A stretch of 64,000 nucleotides of DNA from Saccoglossus kowalevskii (GCF_000003605.2 NW_003134350.1:356380-420379), one strand, 5' to 3'; positions 50,301-62,194 are shown, counted from the stretch's first letter. Translations and numbers: made by a program. The notes: generated by a model not told the origin, from the letters alone.

Positions 50301-51249
50301 GTTTAAACTGTCTTGAGACGAGCATTGGGAGATACGGAATAAAGATACTGTTTTGGGACAACAGTACTAGAGACGTGAGCATTTTTTGAATGAAATAAAG
50401 GGTGTGTGTAGTTCCGTGTTGATTATTCGTTAAGCACAGACACGACACAACAAGTGTTAACAGCGGTTTGACTGTTATCTTGACATAGTTTGACATAGAG
50501 AATAATTCCCATTTTTCCACAAGTGTATACAAGAACAGTGAAGAGCATCTGTATTAATGGTTCAATTGTAATCTCTTAAATGTTAAATTTGTTCAATGTG
50601 TGATCATTTAAATTTCCTCATAATCTACTGAACGACAAATAAAATTAAACGAGTTTGAGCTGTAGATAAGCTTAGGGCTTGAATATCTATATCATTTAAT
50701 TACGATATTTCGTGGCATTTAGTGGGATCAGACTGATACGATAGAAGATAAACGAAATAAGACAGATATGCTAAAGAATGCAATCAAGTTATTAGTATCA
50801 CTTGGCAGAATATCGCTAAAACTAATCGCAACTTACACATTGATGATGTGACTATTATTATGCTTAGTCATTCGGAAACGTGCGTGGAATCGAAGTGTCT
50901 ACTTCTCGTCTCGTCCAATATGTGTAATGTAACGTACATCATATATAACACGACATGCCAAGAGTGTAATTTAAGTCTGCATCTGCTCAGCGCACGCGAC
51001 AACAGAAAGCTACATCGGCATGAGTGAAAATATCAACTTTCACTTCGCTTAACTCTCCATCGTTCCTCGTAAACGGCTATTGTTTGCGTTGGAGTAAACA
51101 CTCGAAATAAATGATTATTCAATTTTTTTGTTTGAAAAAGGCATAATGGAATGATTTATGATGCAAACACACATAATAGTCCTGTAATGAAATCCCACAG
51201 TCTCAAAAAACAAACAGTTACATAGTAACTGACGTGAAATAAAACTCAC

Positions 51250-51334
51250 CCAAGATTCCGTGCAGGCACAGCAAAGATACAATATAGAGGCTTGTTGTCA
51301 TCTTCATGTCTTGCTTCGACGTTTTTCTTATCAT
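51250..51334 (-). CDS. GABA-B receptor-like gene A, exon 1: signal peptide
   Basis: On the minus strand an open frame starts at ATG 51307 (MKMTTSLYIVSLLCLHGIL) and runs into a good splice donor (TTGG|GTGAGT) after position 51250. An in-frame ATG at 51334 adds nine mostly polar residues. The 51307 start gives the cleaner signal peptide: a short basic n-region, then a hydrophobic core. The exon ends in phase 1 with a single G. The next supported exon begins with CC in the matching phase, giving Ala and a plausible cleavage site before Asp-Asn-Thr-Thr. Class C GPCRs enter the secretory pathway through such a peptide. Joining this exon to the one at 13.1 kb across about 38 kb is inferred from strand, phase and lack of other candidates; a transcript would settle it. 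Confidence 0.68.
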
Positions 51335-54300
51335 GTCTGAATTCAATTTAACGGAGCAGTCCAACCCATCATAATATAACTCGTCATGGCAAGTAACAAC
51401 CGTGGACAGTCTGCGTCATACCCGAGGTATATGCACGCATGCGTGATGTAGTTTTGTTGTGACACTCGTTTCTGTTATCTTATATTTGAAGATCACGAAT
51501 ATAAATTGCAGCAGCTTCTTTAATATTATAAATTATACGTTTCAACGGACATCGAATATTAACACGTACAGTGTTGACCTGTCTTATATATAATATATAA
51601 TTTACACCGATTCGTTCGTTGCTTCGTAATTTCAAATTTTATGCAACATTTGTTCTGAATTGCGTGCTCAAACTAGAGATACCTGCACGTTCGATGTTGC
51701 CAAGAGATATTAGCCATTAAATGAAACTGCATTTGAATAAACATGATTAAAGTTGTTTTGTGACTTTAAAATGCTGGTTATAATCCATCGTGTAAATTTC
51801 TTGCCACGAGCCCACGATGTGACTCGATACATCTTTGTTAGAGGTTGTATCTAATTGGGCAAAATAGCTCCGTTTGTACTTTTTTTTGATAATTTTGTTT
51901 CATTTATTTTGAAATTCTGAATTTTTTCGTTTTTGAAAGTATGGTTTGAGAAAAGTTTCAACGTGGAAATATGACGTTAAATTTAAAAACCTACTCGTCG
52001 TTGAAAATCAATGTGGGCGACCTGTAATTTGGGTGAGTGCGCGTTGTAAGATTGATAAAGATTGAATGGGCCAATAAAACACACGAGTAATGTCGCAAGA
52101 ATTGTGTTTCAATAGGAGCGGCAAGGAGAGGCGAGTACATTACTCTTATGGTAATTGTTTGTGATGAATATCGAACGAATTGTACACCTATAGATACAAA
52201 CTTGTTTTCACTAGTTCAATGTTGTATAGGTGAATATACTTTCAAATCCCAGAGGCGTGGGTGATATTGTGTTTTGTGTGAACTCTTCGACGCGGTGTTC
52301 ATAATCAGAAGGAATTTTAAAGTCTAAATGATCTGGTTTACTACTGTTCATAACATATATGCCTTGTGTAGACATGCTGCATTCTAGATTAAAATTGCAA
52401 CAAACAGTCATTGACATACTGTTTCGTACGGCTTTCTATACGTCCAATCTGGACGATTCATCTCGAACAATGGCGACCGTGATCGCTTCGAGGTACGCTA
52501 TTTCAGTGACGTCAAATAGTCAGTGTGATTGGTCAGACAGTTTGAATTTTTTGTTAATATATATATTTTTTTAATAACCATAAACCGTGCCACATCCACG
52601 GGAAGTTTGTAAAGGTGATTGATATTTGCACTGTGTGATTCTAAAGTACGCATGTTATGATAGAATGCATATACCGAAACCATAGCTTTAGAGGTGACCG
52701 TGGAATTGAACTGAAACCATGCATAGTTATTGACATGAATAAAGACCAAAAACAGTTTTCTGAAGAATCGATCTCATGTACAACTTAGCATTTTTTATTA
52801 CCCCGGATGTGAGACGTGACCCATTATAGTTGAAACTAAGGGTATTTTAGGTTGTTGTGGTTAGCAATAGGATCAGAAGCTGATTCACTAATGAGTTGAT
52901 TTAATCCATTTATAATCCATTTAATTTCTAGGGGTCTTAGCGTTTCATTTTAATTTTTTCTAGGGGCATAGCGTTTCCAATATGTTCATTTGTTTGTACC
53001 AATTAAGTGTAACATGGTGGAGGTCACATTCAGACAATATAGCCTCATGAACCGGATAAATAGTTTACATCGTCCATGCGTTTTTATATTGTTCTATATT
53101 CTACTGCTTTTGTACTGCCTATTCCGATGTTAAAATATTGACAAAAACGTCTATCACCATCTATATATCACATTATATTCCTTGAGCTAACATACATTAC
53201 GCAACTTTTGTCTGTACAATTTGCCGCCCAAGTGTATGCCCCATGATTTATGTTGTTTCACATGTTGCAGACAAGTTACAAACTACATGTTATCCAATGT
53301 TGCAGTGTACTCATTTTAAACTTGTTAGTCAGTGGGCTTACAGGTTTACCTCACATGATTCAAATAAAAAATGTGTTGGAACATAGAGCAAGTAATCACA
53401 CCGCATGGCCCTGTATAATATGAAGATGAAGAATACCATGACAGGGTTACAAAACTATTCGCAAGGAATCGGGGCACAATGTAAGCGAATTCCTTTACCT
53501 TTTATACATAAGTAAATGCAAGCAGAATTATTGCTTAACCTACTCTTTCATACAGACTCCATTAGACCAATTTGTTACTACATACATTTGATGATGGTCA
53601 ATGTTGAAATAAGGGAGTCTCAACACAGTATCCCTCTCTTCAAAGATTGACATTTTAAAATCAAATCGTTATGTATTAGGCGTTAGGTTCTCGCATTTCT
53701 CGCAGTGAACGTAAACTCACCTATTATCTATTTATTTCTGGTCGATACATGAATAAATTTGTGCGCCATGTTTCTCGAAACTGTGTATGTCTACGATGTT
53801 CACAGCAAACTATTATACTTTATCAAGTTATTCACGATAAAGAAACTCATTATGTTTGGTTACTTAGTATGTAAATGTCCCATGATGTCTAATATTGTTA
53901 TATTCCTGGCAAGCATATATATCATAATGAAAAGTCTATTGTGCTCAATCGAATAAAGGTAAAATATTCCGAATACATATTGCAGATATAGCTGTGCAAA
54001 ATGCATGGAGCTAATCGGTCGCTGAGAAATGCCTACAATCTTTTTGGTGGTACAATTTTAAAACCATTTTCAACATTTCTACAAGTTCGACTAAATTTAT
54101 AGTTTAACTCTCTTTGCTCAGTTATATAAGGCCATTGTTACATTACAACTTGAAAAAAAAATATATTGAAAACTTGTAAATAATTAATAGGATGTGCAAT
54201 GATTGTATTGCAGCTACACATTGACTATTATTCGTGCCGAGCATCAAAATTAACATGAAAAAAATCAATGTGCAAAAATGTATTGATGAAACCCATGTAG

Positions 54301-54354
54301 GTATGTCATTTAATACAACGCATGATCATAAATACATCTCTTATATAGGGATTA

Positions 54355-54445
54355 ATATTACAGGCATATTTACAATCATATAAATATGAGATTTGAACCC
54401 GCAACTCGACAAATGCACCACCCCTGTAAGCAGACGCACATGTAC
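54355..54445 (-). repeat. tRNA-related SINE-like element, copy 3 (best preserved)
   Basis: The minus strand reads GTGCGTCTGCTTACAGGGGT (A-box-like) and, about 30 bp on, GCGGGTTCAAATCTCAT, a near-perfect polymerase III B box. It continues into GTAAATATGCCTGTAAT, shared with the copy at 17.0 kb. The short spacing and lack of a cloverleaf argue for a tRNA-derived SINE head over a tRNA gene. Confidence 0.6.
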
Positions 54446-55099
54446 AAATCCTTGTAAAAAAAATCATATTTCATATTGAGGCATTCTAGTGCAGAGCTAC
54501 TAATTTCCCCTAATATAGCCTATAGCTAAGCGAAAAATTATCCAAAGACATTTTCATAGAGGATGTGAGCTGCCAATAATAAAATTGCAACAACAATAGC
54601 AGGACGTGTTTGGAGTTTTATCAGCTGATGGCTTGTTATTTTTTGTTGGAAATCATTTTTAAAAAATTATGTCCCTTCTTTTTGTAATATTAGAACCTTG
54701 AAACAAACTGAAAATGCTGCACGAACATAAATACTTCTTTGTGTTTGTTTTTGAGTAAAATGAAGTGAAGTAAGCTTGGGAAAGGAATAAGATGTCCTTA
54801 ATGCCAGCTTTGGTTACAATCTGATATCTGTATCTATGTAACATGCTATCATAATGGTTGTTTAAAGAGTTCCCAGAAGATGAAAACGTCATATTAGCCC
54901 ATCTGTTTATTAGATAGAGCTTGTCACTTTTACATTGAACTGATAAACCATTGTAGTATCTATTGTTACCCACATCATAGGACCTCTTCGTGCTTGAGAT
55001 CCTTAATTATATAGACAACAGAATCTGAGTAATCATTCTTTTTGATAATTACAATTTCCTGATTCCCGATGAGAAGATTTGCTTATTTGTATTTTTTTT

Positions 55100-55461
55100 G
55101 CTCCGCTGTCATCATAGAAGACAGAGCAGAGCTTTTCATATAGATATCCAATGTCGTCCGTTCGCCGCCTGTCTGTCTGTCAACAAATACATTACTAACT
55201 TCTTCTTTTTGAAAACTACCAGCTAAATTGCTTGATACCTGGTTATGTGGGTGCTTGGCATGGACCTCTTCCAGATGTGTTCATTTTCTTATGATATTTC
55301 TCTATTTTTAGCAGATATTCTTGACTTCTTCTTGAAAAACCGTTATGCAAATTGCTTTGATACGTCATACGTTTGACATGTGTACGTTGGATGGACATCT
55401 TTTAGATTAGTTCACTTTGTATATTAGGGGAACACTCAAGGCTCTGCTGAAACAGCGGAGC
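55100..55461. mobile_element. Small terminal-inverted-repeat element (MITE-like), ~360 bp
   Basis: The left end reads GCTCCGCTGT and the right end is its exact complement, ACAGCGGAGC, inside T/A-rich flanks. A second inverted pair (AGAGCAGAGC near 55,124 and GGCTCTGCTG near 55,439) lies just inside. The interior carries a diverged direct repeat of about 120 bp (AATTGCTT(T)GATAC, TGGA..TCTT..AGAT). No frame of note is present. Confidence 0.65.
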
Positions 55462-56907
55462 TATTTTAACTGTCAAATCACTTGTTACCAAATTATGTTT
55501 AATTCTAGAAATGTGTTAAGTTAGAGCACTTGAAAAGCAATATGGTAATTGTACGTGGTAACCAATATTGTTTTCATTTTGATGCTGGAGCGCGAGTGCA
55601 AAATATCATGTATTTCAATGTTCTGCCCCTCCACTCTCTATACAAGAGGTCTTGTGCCTCCTCTCAGCTGTCTGGTGCTTTTCTGTATGTCTACTTGTGA
55701 TGAACTTTTTTGAAGGCCTTGAACTAAATCCATCAAGCACTCAGAAACTCGCATCCACACCCGACCTCAAATCAGAACCATCGAAACAACAGGCGTTGAT
55801 GCACCATCTTAAAGTGTAGCAATTATTTTAGGTTATGAACCTCGGTTACAGATTCATCTGCCAGAATATTATCAAACGTTATCAAAATTAAAGATACCAC
55901 CCTTTCAAGTTAGATAATACAAAATACACCCAAATGTTTATGTGTCTATTTAAAAACAACAAATATTCGCACAGCGCATAAAACTTTAGTCAATGGGAAA
56001 CTACTACAATATGCACTTTCTCGGGAGGGAATAACGAAGAAAATTGGTACAGGTTTTAAAAACAAAAGAACATGGCGAAACAGTCGTAGCCGTTGAGGGC
56101 AAAGTTAATTACGAGACGCTACAACAGAACATTAAAATGATAAATGAAAACATAATGAGGGCGCTATAAATATCACAAGAGACTTTCTTGAAGTACATGT
56201 ACATGTATTTCAGAAGAACGACAAACTAGCGAATGTAAGAACATAATAAAATCCCCCATTGGGCTGATATAGACAGATGTGTGTTCATATTAGATGGGTT
56301 TCACTAGGGGTGAGACAATTGCTGTGTTCTTCTGTATGTGTATTTACTTTTGCTGAAGTCAATCCACCATCCCTGTTTCTGTGGAATGTCGCTGTAAGGG
56401 TGTGGATTGTACTTGGACAATGCTGGGAATACTTTGAATCAAAGTTGTGGGGAGTATAGGGATATGTGTTTCCCACCCGCGTGATAAATATTAGCCCAAA
56501 TTACATCAGCCGTGAACACACTTTTTGTATAGTCTTATTCGCATTATTTAGGCGCTATTGTAGCACATAGTTGTTTTCAAAATAGAGATAATTACATTCG
56601 TTATTACGTGACCCCGCACCTTAATACAAATGCTAGATGATTTTTTGATGAAGGCATATTGATATCACTACTACTTACGCTGTCTCTTTCGTTAAACATT
56701 ACAACTTATGAGATTACTGAACTCTATAAACAACAATCTACATAAGATGAACGAGTCAGTGTTGTATGCAAATGTTTATATTTATTATACATACTATAGT
56801 AAAGCATAACATCCAATGGGCTTGTGTTACATTTCGACGCAACATAGATTTCTGCAAATTGACTTTTCAACCAGTGAACTTTAGTAATATTTAGTTGCAA
56901 ACTAGCG

Positions 56908-57150
56908 CCATAAGTTACAGCTGACCATTTTGCACTGGGTATGTACCATATTAGGAAACGCAAATTCCAAATATGGAACGACTACGCGCGTACTAAAAAA
57001 CAAGCGTGGCTGCCACCAGGGTTTGACCGGGCTCCACACAAATAAGTTCGCTAAATATGTTCTAAACGTTTTGGATTTCAGCATTTCGATGTTGTATCCC
57101 TGGGATAATAAGGTTATTATCCTCGTAATAACCTCATATTATTCGGAAAT
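56908..57150. repeat. Dispersed repeat family E, copy 2
   Basis: Shares CATAAGTTACAGC, ACCATATTAGGAAAC, ATTCCAAATATGGAACGA, TACGCGCGTA and TCGTAATAACCTCATATTAT with the 18.5-kb copy in the same order. Confidence 0.7.
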
Positions 57151-57421
57151 CTCGTTCAAAATATTTGTTATTTGTTGAGCCACGTCCTAATTTTGCTTTA
57201 CAATAAATAAAGTGGAAATAACAAACCAATCTGTTGACATTTTTTTAAGTGAAAAATATAATGAAAAGGCAATAGAATACAATCGTATTTGCTACAAATC
57301 GCGAAAGTAACCATCGATTTCTGCTAACAATTACACATCTGAAAAATACATGTTATCAAAATATTCTCGCATAATATATAATGATGATATGAATGTGGCA
57401 TTATTCTTTAGTTTATTGACT

Positions 57422-57490
57422 GCATACGGCTTTTGCGGCCCGAGGTCGTGGGCCGGAAGCGCCCGAGCTTGCGAGTTCGAGACCGTATCC
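57422..57490 (+). repeat. tRNA-related hairpin sequence
   Basis: A GC-rich stretch with closing stem ATACGG...CCGTAT, an internal GGCCC...GGGCC hairpin and a B-box-like GAGTTCGAGACC. The arms cannot be folded into a standard cloverleaf, so it is called a tRNA-derived relic or SINE head. Read as protein it forms the start of a 101-codon plus-strand frame that I do not consider a gene. Confidence 0.4.
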
Positions 57491-58749
57491 AGTCTATAAA
57501 GGTTTTATCATACACCTTATATGAAAAAAAAGTCTTTAGTTATGCTATTTTTCGCTTGTCTGTCCCAAAAGAAAACCTATTCGATTTCATCCGGGCCTTT
57601 TTACTGGCGCGGATTTATACGGCGGATTCTAAACGACGCAAACGCGTCAAAATCTCTCACACAATAGACAAACGAATGTCACCAAATATATCCACATATT
57701 ACGTTTTAATGAAAAAGCAAATGAACGTAAACTTATAACAATATTTTAACGGTAATAAATACAAACTCATTATAAACTTTCTTTCTTAAGAATGGACACT
57801 ACAGTCCAGCTAAGTTGGTCATTTACTGACCGTCCGACAACGGACGTTTTCTTGGAGCTGATGTTGTAGCAGCAGATAAAGACGCGTTAATTTCACAGTT
57901 GTTAAAAACCGTAGTTTAACAAGAAGCAGTTTGGTTTACAGTTCCAGATTATGGCTTAGTTCAACTAGGAATATCTGAAATGCGCCGATGATCTTCCGTT
58001 GAGAGACAGTATCGTTACATTCAGCTGTCATCGGTGTCGCTGGGTGTATGCCGATACAAACTAGTCTTATTTGTGTTTCGAGACAGTGCATTCTTTCTGT
58101 GCAACCACAATGTAAGGGTCTGGTGGCTATGGATGAAATAAATACAGTTAGTGCATATGATATGATGTAATTTTTGCAAGTATGGTAATAGTATTTTGGT
58201 ATTGAATCACATTAACATGAAGACTTTGCACTGCTACATGTAATGCCGTAGATTACACGAGAATCGTTACCAGAAGCCTAAATAGGTACGTGAAAGTGAA
58301 AAATTAGAAGCATTTTCATGTTTATTGAAATAAAACACGCCGTTGCGTTGCTGTTAGAATACACATTGTGTAAAATATGCGCACTATATTATATCATTTT
58401 TTTTTAAAAAGTGTCCGGTCAACTTTTTGTCAGAAAATCACTGTTAACTGACGTGCCAGAGTAAGTCCTTAATAATACATATTGCACTAATATTAAAGAA
58501 AACATATTTAGTATTGTCAAAGAGGGCGCACGTAAACATAGGTTGGCTGTACAGAAGTTGCCAGATGTAGTGTTGGTGACCGAATAAACGAGCCCAGGCT
58601 AGAGAAGATGCGCTTGTGGGGTGTTGATTACGCCCTCAAGTGTTAATATTTGTTTGTCCTTTTGTTTAAGGTAGCGAGAGGGAAAAAAACTAGAAAAAAA
58701 TAATTTTCACAAATTTTGGATCATAAAAAACATTATATTGTGTACTTTC

Positions 58750-59206
58750 TTTGTGTACCAACAGTACAGTTATAACGTATATTACAGTGTACCAACAGTA
58801 CAGTTGAAACGTATATTACAGTGTACCAACAGTACAGTTATAACGTATATTACAGTGTATCAACAGTACAGTTATAACGTATATTACAGTGTACCAACAG
58901 TACAGTTGAAACGTATATTACAGTGTACTAACAGTACAGTTATAACGTATATTACAGTATACCAACAGTACAGTTATAACGTATATTACAGTGTACCAAC
59001 AGTACAGTTGAAACGTATATTACAGTGTACTAACAGTACAGTTATAACGTATATTACAGTGTATCAACAGTACAGTTATAACGTATATTACAGTGTACCA
59101 ACAGTGTACCAACAGTACAGTTATAACGTATATTACAGTGTACCAACAGTACAGTTATAACGTATATTACAGTGTACCAACAGTACAGTTATAACGTATA
59201 TTACAG
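58750..59206. repeat. 34-bp minisatellite abutting gene B's tail exon
   Basis: About 13 near-perfect copies of a 34-bp unit, GTACCAACAGTACAGTTATA followed by ACGTATATTACAGT. A GTTGAAAC variant alternates with GTTATAAC, and one unit near 59,099 is a truncated duplicate. As 34 is not a multiple of three, the long plus-strand frame cycles through three phases with a 34-residue period; it is not a gene. The array ends about 10 bp from the splice donor of the exon at 59,217. Confidence 0.95.
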
Positions 59207-59216
59207 TAATACTCAC

Positions 59217-59390
59217 TGTAGATAAATTACACATTTTGCGTAACCTCAATATTTCTTCCTCTGCCTTAGCACAAGAGCCACTGCTGTGGTAAACCAGAGA
59301 TGTGTCTTGAGTTGGTTGCGTCGTTTTAGGCACCGTGAAGTTGGATTGATAATCATTCACTGTGCGATGAGATATTCGGTGTTCTTGAAG
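59217..59390 (-). CDS. GABA-B receptor-like gene B, cytoplasmic tail exon with coiled-coil start
   Basis: A 58-codon phase 0-0 minus-strand exon, acceptor TTATTGTAG and donor ACA|GTGAGT. It begins LQEHRISHRTVNDYQSNF, passes a Thr/Ser/Gln-rich linker, and ends AKAEEEILRLRKMCNLST, which has the spacing of an amphipathic helix. In GABA-B subunits a C-terminal coiled coil drives subunit pairing, and its start lies at this distance from TM7. The phase is compatible with the TM7 exon. The exon is not itself diagnostic, so part of the confidence rests on position and splice sites. Its donor lies about 10 bp from the end of a 34-bp minisatellite. Any following exon was not found. Confidence 0.75.
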
Positions 59391-60352
59391 CTACAATAAC
59401 ACATAAGTGCATTTGAATTTGTATAATCTGATTTGTGCTAGAATTACTTCTAGAATAAAAGCTAGTTTTACAATATATATATATAAATATAAAGGTTCCA
59501 TCCATCCATATCTATGCTACTCTATCATACGGTAACAATTATTTGTTGGTAAATATGTTAATCAAACTGTATTAACCCATTATAGGATAGTCAAGACACA
59601 TATAAAATATAATATCAACTCTAATGACGACGCCGGATCAACATCGCCAAACAGTTTTTTCTAAACATGCATGATATGCCAACAAATAATATTCAGAAAT
59701 GTATTTTCGACATTTCATTATCATAAGAACCTATGTGAGTAAATATGTGAGCTAGTAATGTTTTACAGAAAAGTCAGGTAAATAATATAGCCAAGTCAGT
59801 ATATACGTTAAAACTATAAGTCAGACTCAGCTAAAATGTGGTCAAATGACTATCGTATTGAGTAGTTCTAAAAGTAGTAACAATGGCTGCCAGAATTTAG
59901 TTTCGTTCTCAATATGCAGTAATTGCTTCCATAATTACTACTAATAAGCTTGAAGTCTGTGAACAAAAAACAAAAAAAAACTTCTCAACTGAGTTATATT
60001 TCCGATGCTCATGAATTGTAATAGTATACTGAGTATTTTGTCTTTGTTTGAGTATGTAATTGTCACAGTAATTAAGATAACGGTGGGTAATGTCGTCATA
60101 TAAGTAACACGCTCTGACGATCAAGCCCCTCTGTTGCGTGAGTGGGTTTAACAAACTTGTTGTTTTGATCTGTTGTCAAATTTATGTACTATAAAGATTT
60201 GCTGCATTTCGTATGGCAAACGGATTTTTAACCAGACAGAACTGTTTACAACCATTATTTACAACCACTTACTACCTTACTTTGACATCACAGAAGCGTG
60301 ATGTTGCTAGAGGGCGCAATCTAGTGTAAACGTGTCGTTATTGATTACTCAC
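59391..60352. other. Intron of gene B
   Basis: The intron between the TM7 exon and the tail exon. AT-rich; nothing further is recognised beyond short AT runs. Confidence 0.7.
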
Positions 60353-60544
60353 CTTTGGTATGAACACAATACAAAGTGTCATCATGGAGCAAAATACAAG
60401 GCACAGTGCAATGAGAATGAATTGCAGATCTTTTTGTTGTGGGCTGAGAAACATGGATGTTGGTACACTAACACAACACATAATCGTGACGTTGTACACA
60501 GCAAACCCAATATGCCGTGAATCATTCAACTGTGGATAGTTCAC
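60353..60544 (-). CDS. GABA-B receptor-like gene B, TM6-TM7 exon
   Basis: A 64-codon phase 0-0 minus-strand exon, acceptor TTTTTAG and donor AAG|GTGAGT. It reads VNYPQLNDSRHIGFAVYNVT, then IMCCVSVPTSMFLSPQQKD, LQFILIALCLVFCSMM and TLCIVFIPK. The L-N-D-S-(R/K)-x-I-G, V-Y-N-V-x-I-M-C and F-C-(S/x)-x-x-T-L-C-(L/I)-V-F-(V/I)-P-K motifs are strongly diagnostic for TM6, extracellular loop 3 and TM7 of GABA-B receptors. A 1.5-kb intron with an AAACT microsatellite separates it from the TM5 exon. Confidence 0.97.
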
Positions 60545-62047
60545 CTAAAAATGAATGTGTTTCAGTCGTTTATCGTACTGTTTTAGAAGAGTTGGAACAA
60601 ATCAATGTGTAACATAATATTTGATGTCTGTACTTTATAACTCATCCACTGAAACAACGAAATATTAACTTTTGCAAATGCTCGTACAGTCGGGAAATTC
60701 GTTAAAGTATTCTCATTTGAAGCTCGAAAAAGGAACGTAAACATTTATATAAATTATCTTGTCACTGCACCATATTCTTGACGATACATGATGAGATTTG
60801 TCGATTTCGCATTACCGCTGAACACAATGTCAAAATGCCACAATGCCAAAACCGTTCTAGTGCGGTAACATATAGTTGAACAGAAATCTAAATTTAAAGA
60901 GTGTAAAACAACACCATAGAGCGTTGTCTTTGGTACATATCAACTGAGGGCTAGCTAAACATACTTGATAAGCTTACTCACAACCCATGAATGTTACTGA
61001 GAACGTTGGTCAGAACAGAATTAAAAGCCGAGTATTTTATCAGATGAAATTAACGGAAATCACATTTTAGATTGCATGGTTCAAACTTTAACGTCTAGAC
61101 AGTCGATGCCTTGTGTTATCACATAATGTCTCAATATAAGCAAAAACCTGGCGTTGAATCGACGACACCGGTTATCGAGCATTTGAGCAATATACTACAG
61201 ACTTTATAAAGATCATGTTCAACTGTAACTAAATTGTTAGATCAGTCATCCGTTACTATACGCAGAAAGTATATCGCTTTCAGCGGAAATTAAACGAAAT
61301 GCAACAAACGCTTCACATACTCCAATGTTATTTTGTGAACCATGTAATGTCCTAAAGTATATTAATAAATGAAGAGGTGGACGGAGTTAATGAGTCTGTG
61401 ACGGTTAGCATGCTAACAAATGCAATGGACGGGGTAAACTAAACTAAACTAAACTAAACTAAACTAAACTAACGGCGACATTATTGTATATCATCATTAA
61501 AATATTCAAATTTAACCAACTGTACAACTGCCGCAGTGTTGCAAGATAAAAAAAAACAAGTTAGTCGTTCAATGTTTCGCTTCTGTATTTTTACCTTGTT
61601 TCTTCTTGTCAATTGTAAATATTAGAAGTGATTTTAAAAAAACGTAATTGAAAAGTATCGAATATGCAAAATACAAGAAGATCATCCCAAGTTTTAAAAA
61701 ATGATTTTTGCGGTCGTCCAAACAAATGCACTATCCGTGCACATGAAATGTTGACATGTGCTACACGATGTTCATCGCCCTTTAATATAGTTGTCAATGT
61801 TCACAATAGCGGAATGTAACATATACTGTTTTAACTTAACTGGCCACCAAATTCAAATCACTGTCATAAGAATCATTATGTAACTTACATTGTAAATTTC
61901 ATTTTTGAATATCAAATTAGATGTTTTCTCTACTGTTTTGATAGATGTGCAATATAAAGAACAAGAAATCGGCATGTATGACATGCTAAATACAAAACAA
62001 ACATAAGAAGATTTCAATCTGTTCAGCGTTAGAGACAATACATTTAC
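60545..62047. other. Intron of gene B with AAACT microsatellite
   Basis: The intron between the TM5 and TM6 exons. Apart from the AAACT repeat at 61,435-61,471 nothing stands out. The minus-strand frame at 61,609-61,797 has no family resemblance. Confidence 0.7.
61435..61471. repeat. AAACT pentanucleotide microsatellite
   Basis: About seven uninterrupted AAACT units. Confidence 0.95.
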
Positions 62048-62194
62048 CTTCCTAGTTTCCCATGCCAGGAAAACACCAAATACTATGATTATCCCTTTGT
62101 ATCCAAATAATATGGTCGTCCATACAGCATCATATACAGAACGACACTCCTTCGACATGGGTGTATATATCGTATCAACTTCATTTTCTGCAGG
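62048..62194 (-). CDS. GABA-B receptor-like gene B, extracellular loop 2 and TM5 exon
   Basis: A 49-codon phase 0-0 minus-strand exon, acceptor TAATTTCAG and donor AAG|GTAAAT. It begins with an acidic stretch (PAENEVDTIYTPMSKECRS), contains the single extracellular-loop-2 cysteine, and continues with YDAVWTTILFGYKGIIIVFG and VFLAWETRK. The Y-K-G-(L/I)-(L/I)-x-x-F-G-x-F-L-A-W-E-T-R motif is a hallmark of TM5 and intracellular loop 3 in GABA-B receptors. The cysteine is expected to pair with the one at the top of TM3 in class C receptors. Confidence 0.96.

Larger units (their letters stand above)
13175..51249. other. Inferred 38-kb first intron of gene A, repeat-filled
   Basis: No convincing host exon was found on either strand between the signal-peptide exon and the first ligand-binding exon. 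The stretch holds the repeats listed separately: SINE-like pieces, tandem arrays, two foldback copies, the three-copy dispersed family, the DIRS fossil and an assembly gap. Base composition is uniformly AT-rich except for the DIRS fossil. It could also hide a second small gene or an alternative first exon, which sequence reading cannot exclude. Confidence 0.55.
51335..58749. other. Intergenic stretch between genes B and A, with possible 3' exon of gene B unseen
   Basis: The end of gene B (after its tail exon at 59.2 kb) and the promoter of gene A must lie here. I could not recognise a terminal coiled-coil exon, a polyadenylation site that stands out, or a promoter. Several minus-strand frames of 60-104 codons (for example 54,659-54,973) resemble no family. 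Named repeats inside are a SINE-like piece at 54.4 kb, a small inverted-repeat element at 55.1 kb, repeat family E at 56.9 kb and a tRNA-related piece at 57.4 kb. Confidence 0.45.

Noticed and set aside
54659-54973. A 104-codon minus-strand frame considered as gene B's last exon
   Set aside because: No heptad pattern or other GABA-B tail feature, and no acceptor in the right phase stood out.
57433-57738. A 101-codon basic plus-strand frame
   Set aside because: It starts inside the tRNA-like patch and then follows AT-rich DNA; no family resemblance.
58738-59160. A 140-codon frame with a 34-residue period
   Set aside because: It is the 34-bp minisatellite read through three phases, not a repeat protein.
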